Shown here piece by piece: positions 11,341 to 21,351 of a stretch of 64,000 nt of DNA. The stretch's first letter is position 1. Each line of letters opens with the position of its first letter. The position numbers and the translations under genes are program-made. The stretch is taken from the NCBI GenBank assembly GCA_905221605.1, contig CAJNDS010002446.1:891629-955628 (forward strand). The letters run 5' to 3'. Origin of the DNA: Symbiodinium natans. Lineage: Eukaryota > Sar > Dinophyceae > Suessiales > Symbiodiniaceae. The notes beneath the pieces were generated by a model, which worked only from the letters and a program-made list of their open reading frames with translations, had not been told where the DNA came from and did no database searches.

Positions 11341-14300
11341 AGATGGTTTAGGCTGCAGGCTTGATTGCCGTCTGATACTTCAAGGTCAAGAGTTTGAACC
11401 CGATCCAATGAGGTCCTGTGGCCCCGGAACCTCCGGGTGCGTGAAGCCTGCAAATAAGAGGCTGTGCTCCTAGATCGGTCTGCTCATGACCCATGATTCA
11501 TTCTGGCCTGGGCGCCGGTCCAAGCTTGTCCGAATGTATCCATCATCCTGTCAACGCACAGCAACACCGCTCCAGCAATTTGGATGATCTTCCTTGGCAC
11601 ATCCCCGAAAAAGAAAACATCCCAACTCCGAGCCCACAAGCTCAGGGGGGCAATAAACAAAACAAAGCCGCCTTGGGGTTCTCTGCGCGAAGTGGATTCA
11701 CATTTACCCGGGTCCTTTGCTGCGAATACGAGGCTATCAGAAAAGAAGTGATTGTTCCCCTTGAATTCCCTTGCTGTATCCCATGCGGACACGTACAATA
11801 ACGTACAACTTGCGTCGCAGCTGCGGCAAGCTATTTCGCTCACGGACGCCGCGTGCGGAGTGCACCTCCGGAGAAGCAGGCAACCAAAAAGAAGCGCTCG
11901 CTCCAACTGCATCAGCTGTTTCATGCTCTATAGCTGTGAAACCTGGCAAAGCTCAGGCCGTGGCATAGCGAGATGCATTGTTTCGCCCGTTGTCCTCACA
12001 GTGACAGTCCCGGCTGTTGCTTTTCAGGCTAACCGAGGATGCAAATTGACGTGGGAACACATGAAGCAGTCCTGCGATCGGCTGTCAAAAAGCGATGCAG
12101 TGTGGGGACTTTGGCGTTTCTCGAAAGCTCCTGGCTAGCGAACAAGAATCTTAATTAGGTTCGTTGCACCAGGTCTCGCTTGCAAACGTGTCCTCCATCA
12201 TCATTTCCACCCCGTCCGAACGCGTCCAAGTTGCCAAACCTCATGGCTTGGACCGAAACCTAGTACAGTGACCTCTCCATCAAGATTCCATGGCGCTGGC
12301 CCAGAACCAGGGTGCTGCGCTCGATCCCAACGCTCCTGCACTACACGACTCGTGTACAGATTCAACCTCTGCCGCCTCTCCCAGCCTGCCGCGATACGCT
12401 GGCAGCTGCGGTCGGGACACGCCCGCATGCCGCATTCCCGGAGGTAGGGGCCTGAAGGTGCTGCAGGGGTGTGGCGCGGCCTTCTTGCACGAAGCATTCG
12501 AGGCGTCAGCTGTGGGAACAGCTGCTGCAGCCTTCTGCAACCGAATGCAACCCAAGCGGCCGCTAAGAATCAAGCCAAAACACATTGAGAATGTGACAAA
12601 TGGCGTGTCATGACTTATCAAAGATGTGAACCAAGGACAGGACCACTTCCACACCCTGTCCATCCTGCGAGCAAGGAAAGCTCACATCGACCATCCCGGG
12701 AAGGCGACGATTCTAACTCTGAACAACACATGAACAACCTGACAGCGATGACAAACAACACCGGCCTCTAAATCGAGGAGATCTGCAAGCTTCACCGACA
12801 TTAGCACCTGCAAAAACGACGAGAGAGACGGATGCGACGACAAACACGCTTTGAATGATGGTCCTGATGCATGTTCCGCATCAGCACTCGTCTTACATAC
12901 TGTAACAGCATCCTTGTTTGGATGCCGGCGTAATGCCGGAAAGTCATTTCACCCCCAGCAGATCTTGCAATTCCACAGTTCGCTCTACATCCGCTCTCTT
13001 GCTCTTTGAAGCTGGTGCCTCTCCGGTTGCAGTTCCCCGGCTCATGTGAAGCACTGCCACCTGCAAGAAAGCACAAAAGCGGCTCCCCACTGACGCCAGG
13101 ACCCCTATTCTTTAAGGTCTTGGATTCGGCGGAAGGCACGTGTAACATGCTGACCCTGGCCTGGCTACGGCTTGTGACGCCTTTGCGGAGAATCACCTCT
13201 CCAAGGTTCTTGGCCTTTGATTGACAAAAACGGACGCATGCACATCGCCAAGGTCTCGTGCAGAAACGGGCTTGTCATGCTTCAGCACTCACAGAAACCA
13301 TCTCTAAAGCCTTGCAAAACTGCGACCCGGGCATGGAAAGATTCAGCATCTGTCGGATTAATCTTCACGAGCAACTTGGGAATGCCAGGCTCGATTCGGA
13401 CCTGCGCAATGAATGCTCGGCTTGAACTGGACATGACAATCCTGCCTGGATCACAAAACAAACTATCACGTGAATAACCTAAGCACGATCAAATCTCAGC
13501 ACAGAACCCGTAGAACAGAACTGCTGTGGACCTCAAGTTGTGAAACTAGCTTGCCCGCATGTTTCATTTCCAGGGTCATTTTTCTGCGTCGGGGATATGA
13601 CTCACTAAAGCATGCAACACAAAGTTCTGGCCCTTGGCTACCGGCCATGTGGTTGCAGCTGCACGGTACAAGACCTGCGTGGAAACAACACGAAAGCCAT
13701 GTTTGCCCATTGCGCATTCCAGCGCTTTGGAGCATCGAGGTTCTTGAATGTCAATGCACCACGCAGTTAAAAATCTGTCCATCATGTTCCCGGCGGCCTC
13801 AGCAACTTACCCACCAAATTCCGTCCATGTGGCCGCCATTCTTTTGAACCATACACATTGCAAACATCATGGCTGGACACACACACACACAAACACGCAA
13901 CACCCTGGTGCAAGCGAGAACCAACATGCGATACGATTTTGGGGTTGTCAAAACCTCGGCTTTTATTCGCTGCTTTTGCGCGAGGTTGCTTGTGAGTGTG
14001 TGTCCGAAAGCACCGTGTTTTCGATCGGGACGATGTCGGGTGGTCGATTCTCATCGTAAATAACAGCACTGTCAGATGTCGATGTTTCGCGTTGTGTGTG
14101 CGGCATGATTGACAATGTTTATTTGTAAGACACGCTGGCATTTGTAGCCAATATGCATGCTCAGACCAGACAAGGTTTGCGTGGCGTGTGTTTTTGATAG
14201 CTTGGGCTGTCTCATCTTCAAGGTCAACGGGTTCACGCTTTTGGTTTTGGTTTCCGGGGGTGTGTACGGTTCAAGGTCGAAGGTTCAAGTTTGAGAGCTG

Positions 14301-14626
14301 TTTACTTGAGGCTTATGGGTTTGTTTTTTAAGAACTTCATGCCTGAAGGGCGAGGTTTCCGGGTTTTCTACCTGAAGCATTTGGACTCGAACGACGCACT
14401 GTTGAACCCTCAAGGGTAATGCCAGAACCCAAACAAAAACAGTGAAATAATTACTATATATCTCTCTCTATGGCACACTCCAAGACCGACCTTTCAATTC
14501 ATCTTGAACTCACTACATACACATGTACACGGCATCTGCTTGTATAAGTATGTGGCATCCACTTGTTTTTTTCGGTTGGGTCGAACCGAGTTTCGATTGG
14601 ATTGAAACATTTTCCGTTTCAGTTGA
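11341..14626. other. No supported gene
   Basis: No convincing coding region. It holds a third diverged copy of the dispersed repeat at 11806-11872 and a short CA run near 13880. Confidence 0.4.
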
Positions 14627-14905
14627 ACCTGCCGGGATCCAAGATCCACGGGTTTTCTTCCAGGGCTCTTGCCGAAACATTTTGGAATCATGAGTCTTGG
14701 ATCCCGGCAGTTTATTCAATCGTTTTCGGAATCCCAAATGCACTTTAAAAGTCAGTGTGATATCTTGGATCTTGGACGCCGGCCGTTTCAATTGAAACCT
14801 TGGTCGTTTCAATTGAAAACTGCTGGGATCCAAGACCCAAGATTTTCCAGGGCTTTTCCCGAAACATCTTGGAATCCTGAATCTTGGATCCCGGACGCTT
14901 CAAAT
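14627..14905. repeat. Two-copy repeat with TTTCAATTGAAA palindromes
   Basis: A block of about 75 bp (GGGATCCAAGA, CCAGGGCTCTTGCCGAAACA, GTCTTGGATCCCGG) at about 14634-14706 recurs at about 14823-14896, 188 bp later. Each copy starts and ends with inverted GGGATCCAAGA/TCTTGGATCCC, and TTTCAATTGAAA palindromes lie between them. No protein is evident. Confidence 0.6.
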
Positions 14906-15826
14906 GAATCGTTTCTCGATTGAATTCAATCGGTTTTCAATTGCAGCCAAGCGCTTTAGGATCCAAGAGATTGACTTTAAAAGATTTCTGTGAATTTGGA
15001 TCTGGGTGATTGAATTCACTCAACATATGCCAAGTTCTGACGGAGGACAGGCGAGAGCACATCCACGCAAAGCAGAACTCATGAACAGTTTGCTTTTGCG
15101 CATTGACTGCCAGCCTGCCGGACAACGGAAGATTGTTCAGACTTGTGATCTGATTCAACATGTGCGAAACTCAAAAGGATCCCGATTCAAACCCAGTTGA
15201 ACAACAGTAACGGTACCATCGAAATTGGTGCTTGAGGAGAAACATTCAGTACAATCTTCATGGTTATCGAAGCTTCTTTAGTGACAAGGCAAAATTACAT
15301 GTTGGAATGGGGGTCAGTCCAACGACAAATGGGGTGTACAGGAAGTCACAATGCGGTCTGCAGCCTAAGAAACCCTTCTTTTTGTCCCGGCGAGACAGTC
15401 CAAAGCAGGTGGCAGATTTCTCGAACCCAAATTTCGCAATTGGAGCTGCCGGTGAGGCTCCTCGAAAGGGCTTGACCGGCATAACGCCACTCACACATAA
15501 GGGTCAGAGAGAGGACGCGTAAGCATCCCGGGAATGACCCGAGAAAATACCCCATATCCCGCGCAGAAACCAGCCGGGCTTGCTACGCAAAGATTGAACA
15601 TGTCAAGCGCTGCGCCAACACTTGGGCGGACCAGCTCACTCACCTGGACTTCCATGGCTTCGATCGCGCCAGATGATTCGACGTCACGTCCTCTTTTGAA
15701 CCGGGCTGGCTGTTGTTACCAGCTTCTGAGGTTGCACAGTTGGCTGTAGGCCACTGTAGGCCTGACAGGAATGTACTTGCCTCTGGTGCTTGATCACTTT
15801 TTCCTGAATGTATTTTTTGCCAGGCG

Positions 15827-16207
15827 TTAGTGGGCCGGTTTTTTCCGCATACCTCTAGTTTTCATCTTGTTTTCTTGCGCCGCCAGCATGAGCAACGCCG
15901 AGCACGGCCACTTTTTGGCAAAACGTTTGGATGCCGAGAAGGTATTCCCCTCTTTGTCTGCGCAGAGGGGCATCACAATGCTGATAGACGAACGCCGCAC
16001 GCTGGAAGCCAGAAGAAAGAGCAAGATGGAGCCCGGCAGCGCCAAAGCTGCGATCCGTTTCTTTTGGCCCATTTGATCCAAGAGAGGTTTCAACCAGGTC
16101 GCCTCCCTGACGCCGAAGGCAAACCACCAGAGTCCGGGCGCGGTACGGTGTTCTTTGTTGAAAATCATGGCTTCTAAGCCATCTTCCCACTCTACTAAAC
16201 AAAGCAC
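15827..16207 (-). CDS. Unidentified open frame, doubtful
   Basis: A 126-codon minus-strand frame has a fairly balanced composition (KEHRTAPGLWWFAFGVREAT, then a hydrophobic ALALPGSILLFLLAS segment). I recognise no family. An overlapping frame of similar length on the same strand means it may be chance. It could also be an exon or a remnant of a repeat. Confidence 0.15.
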   Translation of the reverse strand: MLCLVEWEDGLEAMIFNKEHRTAPGLWWFAFGVREATWLKPLLDQMGQKKRIAALALPGSILLFLLASSVRRSSISIVMPLCADKEGNTFSASKRFAKKWPCSALLMLAAQENKMKTRGMRKKPAH

Positions 16208-16448
16208 TCAAGGACTAACTTTTCCTGCTCTCGCACTGGGGGCGGTGCTTAAGCCTGTCGGACAAACATGCATGATTTCATGCTGTTCTGTGACTGTCCT
16301 ACTTGGGCTGTTAATGCTTCTACTTGGGATACTCAAGCACTATGTGACAATCGAACACCCAGCCTCAGAAAGTTCAAAAGTTCATGCGAGTTTCGTGTTC
16401 TTCAAGCTCGAAAAGTCGAAAGGGGTTTCTGTAGAGTACTTGAAACTG

Positions 16449-18400
16449 CCAGGGACTTTCGTCTCCATTCTTTGGTCTTTTACCTGGCTGTAACTCTGCC
16501 CTTGTTTCTTGGATCCTACGTCTTGCGTGATCTCGAAACTGTTGTACAACGACATGTTTGTTCTTCTCTACTTCTAGTTATTGGCACAGCCTATGTGCTC
16601 TTTGCCTCCAGGCCCATAGGAGGGATTCTCTCACTCCTTACTTAGCCTACTGGACCTTTTCTTTTTCCGGGCATCTTGTTTCTTTTCTTGGCTCTCAGGC
16701 TTCTTGGCTCTTCTGCCGCCTTGTAACCTTTCCTATGCCTTCTTATCCTGGGTGAAACTTGTTGAAACAGTTACTGGACTTCTCTACAGGTATTGGGATT
16801 CTTGATGGACCAGTTCTTGACATCCGAAACGAATTCTTGCTGTACTGAAGCTTCAAGTCGTCTTATGTGATCTTTCGCTATGTACAAAATGTACAATGCT
16901 CTCACTGCTTGACCTTCACGATGCTTCCTTCTCTTCTCTTCTACTGGTACATGTCTCGTGGTAGTTGCCGCGCACGTCGTACCATCCTTGTTCTTGCCAT
17001 TGCTGATCGCTCCCAGTTCCAGCCTTTTCCAGGGTTCGCCTTCTTGCTCTTACCTTTCTTGCCGTACTGCTGGTTCTGCTGCTGCTGCTCCAACTCTCGT
17101 TCAGCAACTTCTCGAGTCTCTTCTGGTCTTGCTCTTCTTGCCACTTCTGAACTTCTTGATCGCTTGACAACCAAATCGAGTGCTTCTTGCACACATCCAC
17201 CGTCATCCACCACAGCATTCCAGGTTCCATGTCCTTTCACGGCTGCGTTACATAGTCCTGGGAGCCTTTCTTATCTTCTCGGTGTACTCGGTACTGCAGC
17301 GTCTTCTTGTTAAAGTGCTAAATGTGCACAGAGTGCGTGAACTCTGCTTGCTTGGTCCACTGGGCTTCTCTCCTTCGGCCTTCCTTCTTTTTGCGGGGCT
17401 TCTCGTGCTTGTTGCTTTCAACTTCCAGGGACTTTCGTCTCCATTCTTTGGTCTTTTACCTGGCTGTAACTCTGCCCTTGTTTCTTGGATCCTACGTCTT
17501 GCGTGATCTCGAAACTTTTGTACAACGACATGTTTGTTCTTCTCTACTTCTAGTTATTGGCACAGCCTATGTGCTCTTTGCCTCCAGGCCCATAGGAGGG
17601 ATTCTCTCACTCCTTACTTAGCCTACTGGACCTTTTCTTTTTCCGGGCATCTTGTTTCTTTTCTTGGCTCTCAGGCTTCTTGGCTCTTCTGCCGCCTTGT
17701 AACCTTTCCTATGCCTTCTTATCCTGGGTGAAACTTGTTGAAACAGTTACTGGACTTCTCTACAGGTATTGGGATTCTTGATGGACCAGTTCTTGACATC
17801 CGAAACAAATTCTTGCTGTACTGAAGCTTCAAGTCGTCTTATGTGATCTTTCGCTATGTACAAAATGTACAATGCTCTCACTGCTTGACCTTCACGATGC
17901 TTCCTTCTCTTCTCTTCTACTGGCACATGTCTCGTGGTAGTTGCCGCGCACGTCGTACCATCCTTGTTCTTGCCATTGCTGATCGCTCCCAGTTCCAGCC
18001 TTTTCCAGGGTTCGCCTTCTTGCTCTTACCTTTCTTGCCGTACTGCTGGTTCTGCTGCTGCTGCTCCAACTCTCGTTCAGCAACTTCTCGAGTCTCTTCT
18101 GGTCTTGCTCTTCTTGCCACTTCTGAACTTCTTGATCGCTTGACAACCAAATCGAGTGCTTCTTGCACACATCCACCGTCATCCACCACAGCATTCCAGG
18201 TTCCACGTCCTTTCACGGGTGCGTTACATAGTCCTGGGAGCCTTTCTTATCTTCTCGGTGTACTCGGTACTGCAGCGTCTTCTTGTTAAAGTGCCAAATG
18301 TGCACAGAGTGCGTGAACTCTGCTTGCTTGGTCCACTGGGCTTCTCTCCTTCGGCCTTCCTTCTTTTTGCGGGGCTTCTCGTGCTTGTTGCTTTCAACTT
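16449..18400. repeat. Tandem duplication, two 976-bp copies
   Basis: Copy 1 is 16449-17424 and copy 2 is 17425-18400, each starting CCAGGGACTTTCGTCTCC and ending GCTTTCAACTT. They differ at only a handful of bases (for example TACATGTCTC versus CACATGTCTC), so the duplication is recent. The minus strand carries broken coding sequence rich in Glu, Gln, Lys and Arg (for example EVQKWQEEQDQKRLEKLLNE), interrupted by stops, so the duplicated DNA is probably retroelement or gene debris and not an active gene. Confidence 0.85.
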
Positions 18401-18433
18401 TATCTCCTGCTCTTTCAGCTTTTCACTCTCTGA

Positions 18434-18721
18434 TTGCGGTCGTCCCTGTCGAACTCAATGTTCTTCTGGCACTCTTTCAACCACCTGTCGTTTGCATATC
18501 TCGTCTTTTCTTGCTCAAACCTCTCCACGTCGTACTCTCTTCGTTCTCCTTCTGCCACTCTTTCGCTTGCTCCAATCTCTCCTCTGCTTCTTTTTCCTGC
18601 ACCAAGACTTTGTCAACCTTCTCTTCTGCTTCCTTCTCTGCCCTGACAACAAAGGACTCTCTCCCCTCTTGTTCTTGAGCTCAACCTCTCTCTCCTTCAG
18701 CTCAATCTCCTTCTGCTTCAC
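18434..18721 (-). pseudogene. Coiled-coil-rich coding remnant
   Basis: On the minus strand, frames that interrupt one another encode KQKEIELKEREVELKNK and then EKEAEEKVDKVLVQEKEAEE and RLEQAKEWQKENEE, a charged heptad-like pattern. It adjoins the duplicated debris and the plus-strand protease remnant. Frameshifts break it, so it is best read as decayed. Confidence 0.35.
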
Positions 18722-18757
18722 CAGTTCTTTGGTTTCTCAAGGAGTTTTGATCAACTG

Positions 18758-19246
18758 TTGGGAAATGTAAGAATGGTGAAAGCGCACTTGGAAAAGCATG
18801 ACATTAGTGAAGGAGATCCCGAAAACATCGATGAGAACGATGAACTACTATGGTGGTACCTCGGAGTTGAGTACAAACAAGCGAGAGTAGCAAAGGGATG
18901 GAATAAATGGAATCAGCAAAGTTGCGAAGAACCGGTTGAGGTTGTCCTCGACAGTGGGGCTGATTGCCACGTGTTGCCAATGTGGTATAACTCCGAAGAA
19001 TTGGGAACAAAGGAACTACCAGAGTTGAAAATGGTGATCGCAGATGCGCAGGGAAGCCCGATTCGAACAACTGAGTTCAGAGCAAACATCACCTTCGAGT
19101 TTGAAAAGGAAAATGGAAAGAAGATAAAGGTGATTGACTCTGCAGTGTTTGGAGACGTGACACAGCCGTTGTTTGCTGTTGGAAAGCTTTGGAAATGCGG
19201 ATGGGGAATCGACCCCGAGAACGACAACAAAGCGGAGCGTGGTTGA
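18758..19246 (+). CDS. Retropepsin-like fragment of a decayed retroelement
   Basis: A 162-codon frame contains VEVVLDSGADCHVLP, the aspartic protease signature D-S/T-G-A, followed by FAVGKLWKCGWGI, which matches the flap and C-terminal part of copia-type proteases in dinoflagellates. In an intact element it would cut the gag-pol polyprotein. There is no gag upstream. Downstream, the frame breaks repeatedly (19247-20600), so this is part of a dead copy. Confidence 0.55.
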   Translation: MGNVRMVKAHLEKHDISEGDPENIDENDELLWWYLGVEYKQARVAKGWNKWNQQSCEEPVEVVLDSGADCHVLPMWYNSEELGTKELPELKMVIADAQGSPIRTTEFRANITFEFEKENGKKIKVIDSAVFGDVTQPLFAVGKLWKCGWGIDPENDNKAERG

Positions 19247-20600
19247 AGAAAGGAAAAGCTCGAATACCGATAACGGAGAAGAGAACGAAGAAGAAGTAAA
19301 AAATTCGGAAACTTGACGTGAAAGAGTCACTGAATGATGAGTTAGAAAAGGAAAAATGGAATGAGAATTGGTTTTATTTGGCAAATGGAAGCCCAGCGCG
19401 GTATGACTGGGACAAGTCCACTACGTACGACCCAAGCGGTCTTGGAACAAAAAGGATTCAAGTACCGTACCACGCTCATCGGTGCAAGACTTGGAGATGA
19501 AATTATGTGGAAAGACATGGAGCTGTTTGAGTGTTCCGAGCTTTGGAAAGAAAGAGAAAAGATTGAGTTCGGAGAAATGGAAGAAGTTGCGATAACAATC
19601 CTGGAAAAGAGACCTTGAGATCCCGGACATTACGGAGTTTTCAGTGTGCCGGAACAAGCGCTTGAGGAGCCAGAAAAGAAGAAAAGAAATGAAGATGAAA
19701 GCGATGGACAGAGAGAGAAGATTAACGACGTGAAAAGCCAAGAAGAACTTGAAAAGTATCCACCAGCGATAGCGGATAAGAAGATGACAATCGGCGGAAA
19801 CGAATTATCCCGCGCAAGACATCGAACAGTTAGAAGGAAAGCAGTTACTCTGGCAGAGAAGCAGCCAGTTCGAAGCTGAACAATGGTTGAAGTGTCGAAA
19901 AAGATTGAGAAAGAGTTTGAGCAAGAACCGCTAGAAGATTCAGAACCAGTGAAGCCGTTACCTAAGAAATTTTAAGACACAAGTTGACACACCTTCCAAA
20001 AGCAAGTGTGAAGCGTGCAATGCAACGAAAGAAAGAGGCACAATGGATTGCTAATCTTAATGGACTCAAAAGAAAAAGACGCACTGTGTATCAGCTTAAT
20101 AATGGTTGATCAATCAAGAAACAAAGTTTGTGCGTGTAATTCCAGTTCCATCAAAGAAAGTGACAAAGTAATCGAAGAAGTTTGTCAAGTGTTGATGTTG
20201 TTCAAAGAAGAAAGTAATCTTGAGAATGGACTCCAAACCGGCAATGATTTTTCTGCGAAAAAAGATTGAACTGGAGAAGAAGCAAGGTTTGGAGACGGAG
20301 ATCCAAGATGTTTCACTGGACCAACACCAAGAACTACAACATGGCCGGCTTTATGGTAAGGGCACTGCACGCATCCATAGGCCGCACTTCCTCTTTACTG
20401 CAGAGGACTCTGCAGGGGGCCGTATTCCTTCTTTTACTGCAGAAAACTCTGCAGTGGATTTTGGTCAACAAGCAATCCACAGGCCAAACCAAAAGAAACA
20501 TTGGATCGTTAAACGATGGGTGCAAACAGTGAGGAACTTGAGTAACACCTTAATCTGCGCAGTTGAAAAGAAAGGAAAGGCAAAAATCAGTTTGGAAAGC
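19247..20600 (+). pseudogene. Decayed integrase region of the same retroelement
   Basis: Pieces in different frames resemble the region between protease and integrase of dinoflagellate retroelements: ELEKYPPAIADKKMTIGGNE (19747-19806), KPAMIFLRKKIELEKK (about 20235) and WVQTVRNLSNTLICAVEK (about 20518-20571). Stops and frameshifts separate them. About 150 bp with CTGCAGAGGACTCTGCAG palindromes (about 20350-20500) interrupts the integrase-like part and may be a later insertion. Confidence 0.45.
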
Positions 20601-20978
20601 GCCCTTTCCAACCGAGCTCAGGCTTTGACTCTTTGTCTTTACTTCTCCTCCTTCAACACCCCCTTTGCAGAAACCCTTTGAAGGGAGCTTCAAGGGGCTT
20701 TTTGCCCAACGGGAAGAGGCCACCTCTAAAAATTTTCACGCAAACACAAGAAGTCTTTGAACAGGGTACTTTTCTAAGAGCTTGTAAGAACGCCTAAAAT
20801 TCCAGGCCCACAAAGCATTCTGCAGCTTGCAAGAACTTCTGCTTGTAATGCACCTTATGGTTTGTGTTCCAGAGTTGTTGCCGCCCCTACAGACCCACAG
20901 TGCAAAGCAAAGATGGCAAATAAGCTTCTGCAGCGCTCGTAAAGGGAAATGTATGTTTAGACTCACGTCTCTGGTTTT
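20601..20978. other. Spacer before element A, nothing recognised
   Basis: No coding or structural feature is evident between the decayed retroelement and the left LTR of element A. Confidence 0.4.
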
Positions 20979-21267
20979 TGTAGAAGTTCGAGAACTGTGC
21001 GTCACCCTGTGAGGGTGCGACACGGTGAGTTTTGCAGTTTGCAGTTTTGTGTGCATAGCTTGAGTCTGCTCAGCTTTTGAAGTTTTCCCAGTAGCCTGAG
21101 TACGATTGGCGGGCAGGAACGCTTTGCCTCAAAGGGAACCACTCTCGTCGAGTTTCGTGACTTGAGGGTAGTTTGGAGGTCTTTTGAGCCGAGCTGTCAA
21201 GTTGGAGAGCTGTGATACGTTTTCCACTTTGGCTCAATCCTTGGGTGGCATTTTGGGTTTTTTAACG
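20979..21267 (+). repeat. 5' LTR of element A
   Basis: It starts TGTAGAAGTTCGAG and ends TTTTTTAACG directly before the primer-binding site. Compared with the right LTR (404 bp) it is 289 bp long. About 115 bp are missing, beginning right after TTTGGCTCAA, with shorter gaps in the remainder. It includes ACTTTGGCTCAA at 21226-21237, which resembles the 3' end of the dinoflagellate spliced leader. Confidence 0.85.
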
Positions 21268-21278
21268 TGGTAGCGGCG
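21268..21278 (+). other. Primer-binding site of element A
   Basis: TGGTAGCGGCG immediately follows the LTR. TGG is the complement of the CCA end of a tRNA, and the following bases match an initiator Met tRNA 3' end of the kind used by copia elements. The same position in element B reads TGGTAGCGGAGC. Confidence 0.65.
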
Positions 21279-21351
21279 CGTGGAAGCTCTGTTGCAAAGA
21301 AAGAAAGTGAGCCCAATACGCTGACTTGGTGTGTGCTTGAGTTGTCTTGGT

